Shown here: positions 5,512-7,190 of the stretch, piece by piece
Numbering within the stretch: position 1 is the first letter of the stretch
Layout: each line of letters starts with the position of its first letter
NCBI GenBank assembly: GCA_028679775.1
Contig: JAJRAX010000035.1
Coordinates: 1-7,190, forward strand
Length of the DNA: 7,190 nucleotides
Direction: 5' to 3'
Origin: Methanothrix sp.
Lineage (GTDB): Archaea; Halobacteriota; Methanosarcinia; Methanotrichales; Methanotrichaceae
The notes under the pieces: model-generated
What the model saw: the letters and a program-made list of their open reading frames with translations, nothing else
Databases searched by the model: none
Told to the model about the DNA's origin: nothing
Translations under genes and position numbers: made by a program

Positions 5512-7190
5512 TTACTTTGACCCGTCCGATTCCCGCAGAGTCTCCAGTATCTTCTCCTCCTGGTCGAGAGTGCTGTCGCCAATAGCTTTCGACTCGCTCT
5601 TGAAGTACTCCTGGAACTGGCCGAACAGTTCTCTGTAGGGCTCGGAGACTGTGAGCGGCAGTGACTGGCGCTCCCATTCGCCAAGCTCTATCGGGATCAC
5701 AATTCCATTGGCAAGGGTCACAGACGGCACTATCGTCCAGCCCTTCTCTCTCGCCGTTCTCTCGTCTATCATCCAGTTCTTGAGCAGGTCAGCATATCGA
5801 GCGAGGAGCACGGCCTTTCTGATGCCATTGTTCTGGTAGCTGTCGGAAGAGATCTCTTCCAGGTTCACTTCTGCCTCATCACTGTCCAGAACTCCGTTTT
5901 GGTCCTCATAGCTGACGATCAGCCTGATCTTGCTCTGCTCTGAGATCTTCTTGAGCTTGACCAGAACAACACCTCCCCTAACCTCACCGGCCTCTGACCT
6001 GGACGGGAAGAGGGTGTTGACCTTCAGGAGTTCTCCAGTTGCCTGATCCGCCTCAGGAGAGCCGTAGACCTTCTCGATCTCGTATCCGGGAGAATCGAGC
6101 TTAAGCCTCAGATCGAAGACCAGGGGTGTGACCATGAAATCGAACTCATCGTCCATCCTGGTCTCGAATTCGCTGGCCGAGTGGACTGAGTAGTAGTTGG
6201 CTCCTTTGATCTTGCTGATGCTCTCCACAAGTTCAGTGTTGAAGTCAACGCCAATTCCGATGAACGTCGTGTAGATCCCATGATCCGCATTGTCATCGAG
6301 CATCCGATAGAGGGCTATGTCGCCCGTCTCTCCAATGTTCGGCATGGCATCGGTAAGAAAGATTATCCGGTTCTCGTACTCGGATTTATCGGCCTCCAGG
6401 TATTGGTCGAATAGAGCCGTTCCCTTTTGCATTCCTGCCTCCATGTTGGTTCCGTAGGTCTCTTTGATGCTGAGAATGCGGCTTTTTTGGCGTTTTTCAT
6501 CTTTATCGGCTACGGTTGTCAGTGGATCGAGAAGGAACGCCTCATCGCTGAATACCACCATTCCGAACCGATCCTCCGGCCGGAGATGGTCGATGAGGGC
6601 CACCACCGACTCATCAGCGATCTGCATCTTGGTCTTGGACTCACTCGATCCCGTCGTCTCCCCTTCAATCTTCTTTCCAAAGCGGTCGTAGTAATACTCG
6701 TCAAATGGACTGCCCATAGATCCTGAGAAGTCCAAAACCACAACGAGGTTCAGCTTCTTTCTCTGGAAATCCTGTATCCCGGAGTTCAGGCCTACTGAAA
6801 GGTAGTACTGGGGCTCCTGGGAGAATGGATCTTTTGATGCTGCATAGCTGTAGGAAGGGCAGAAGAGCTTTCTGCACTCTTTGGCCGCGCCAGTATCAAA
6901 GTAGTAATCATAAAAGAGGCCCTCGTAGGTCACGTCGCTGGGCAGGGGCAAATAGCCCTGATTGATGTTCTCCCGGAAGTTGGACACGTCCTTGGCTCCG
7001 CCTGCAGAAAAGCCGATGCTGGGGCTGGCGGCAGCCACTGGGGCTGCAAGGCTGTAGGCAGCGCTCGGTGCACTGCCACGGATCCTTGACGACGGACCAG
7101 CGCCACTGCTAAGTGCAGACGTGCTGTCTTTCAGCATATCGGCCTCCTGGACTTTGAGTTTGACGGAATTGCTCTTCTCTGTGCCAACAG
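5512..7190 (-). CDS. YfbK-like von Willebrand factor type A domain protein, 5' end probably beyond the window
   Basis: The frame is open from the stop at 5512 through the right edge, giving 558 visible codons. Numbering from the in-frame ATG at 7137 (541 residues), the order is: an Ala/Ser/Gly-rich linker (8-48); a region like the YfbK N-terminal domain (NFRENINQGYLPLPSDV, 53-69); a CRKLFC pair (C88, C93) that could form a disulfide; and a VWA domain from about 128 to 325. The MIDAS metal site is complete: D136, S138 and S140 in DFSGSMG, T230 in YGTNM, and D263 in LTDAMPN. After that comes a beta-rich part and a helical C-terminus. The family is usually exported or lipid-anchored and binds proteins through the metal site. 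The 17 codons upstream of 7137 look coding, and no signal peptide follows 7137, so the true start is probably outside the window. However, AGGAGG sits 5 nt before that ATG, so initiation there remains possible. The gene converges on the nitroreductase with 2 bp between stops. Ligand unknown. Confidence 0.85.
   Translation of the reverse strand, partial: VGTEKSNSVKLKVQEADMLKDSTSALSSGAGPSSRIRGSAPSAAYSLAAPVAAASPSIGFSAGGAKDVSNFRENINQGYLPLPSDVTYEGLFYDYYFDTGAAKECRKLFCPSYSYAASKDPFSQEPQYYLSVGLNSGIQDFQRKKLNLVVVLDFSGSMGSPFDEYYYDRFGKKIEGETTGSSESKTKMQIADESVVALIDHLRPEDRFGMVVFSDEAFLLDPLTTVADKDEKRQKSRILSIKETYGTNMEAGMQKGTALFDQYLEADKSEYENRIIFLTDAMPNIGETGDIALYRMLDDNADHGIYTTFIGIGVDFNTELVESISKIKGANYYSVHSASEFETRMDDEFDFMVTPLVFDLRLKLDSPGYEIEKVYGSPEADQATGELLKVNTLFPSRSEAGEVRGGVVLVKLKKISEQSKIRLIVSYEDQNGVLDSDEAEVNLEEISSDSYQNNGIRKAVLLARYADLLKNWMIDERTAREKGWTIVPSVTLANGIVIPIELGEWERQSLPLTVSEPYRELFGQFQEYFKSESKAIGDSTLDQEEKILETLRESDGSK
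7143..7148 (-). promoter_or_regulatory. AGGAGG, perfect Shine-Dalgarno match before the internal ATG of the VWA gene
   Basis: On the minus strand AGGAGG is followed by five bases and then the ATG at 7137. As a ribosome site it would be the strongest in the window. It may be coincidence, because the same bases fall in a continuous open frame (codons for Val-Gln-Glu-Ala-Asp) that extends to the window edge. Confidence 0.35.

Noticed and set aside
5427..5684. Minus-strand frames of 85 and 62 codons overlapping the convergent gene ends
   Set aside because: They are out-of-frame shadows of the VWA gene and antisense to the nitroreductase, with Arg/Ser-rich translations and no features.

Overview
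The window most likely comes from a methanogen-type archaeon, perhaps the Methanotrichaceae/Methanosarcinales. The evidence is an AT-rich archaeal TATA box between divergent genes, a start codon that fits a leaderless mRNA, a U-tract terminator without a hairpin, and mixed-strength Shine-Dalgarno sites (one perfect AGGAGG match at 7143-7148). The gene content is redox flavoproteins and Fe-S proteins of HdrD/GlcF type. The lineage is an inference, since no rRNA or marker gene is present.

Left half (about 134-3014, minus strand): a compact operon read right to left. A GlcD-type FAD-linked 2-hydroxyacid dehydrogenase is followed 3 nt later by a GlcF/HdrD-type protein with two [4Fe-4S] clusters and two complete CCG domains, then 7 nt later by a small 93-residue protein of unknown function. 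The first two probably form one complex that oxidises a 2-hydroxyacid (lactate, glycolate or similar) and passes electrons through FAD and Fe-S clusters to an unidentified acceptor. Just upstream of the GlcD start, in the same frame, lies a ferredoxin-like segment with seven cysteines. It is either an unusual N-terminal domain or the remnant of another Fe-S protein.

Centre (3068-3075): one palindromic TATA element between the two divergent units appears able to serve both strands. On the plus strand it drives an HI0933/YhiN-family flavoprotein. A membrane-anchored nitroreductase of the Acg type follows 77 nt after that gene's stop and is probably co-transcribed.

Right edge (5512 to the window end, minus strand): a YfbK-like von Willebrand factor A protein with an intact MIDAS metal site. 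Its frame is open through the window edge. Its stop lies 2 bp from the nitroreductase stop, so the two genes converge, and the VWA gene's probable U-tract terminator sits inside the nitroreductase coding sequence.

At the left edge a plus-strand reading frame (2-178) may be the tail of a gene overlapping the small protein gene, but this is weak. I see no RNA gene, CRISPR array, insertion sequence or recognisable defence system. The least ordinary items are the ferredoxin-like extension, the shared promoter, the heavily sequon-bearing exported nitroreductase and the embedded terminator.
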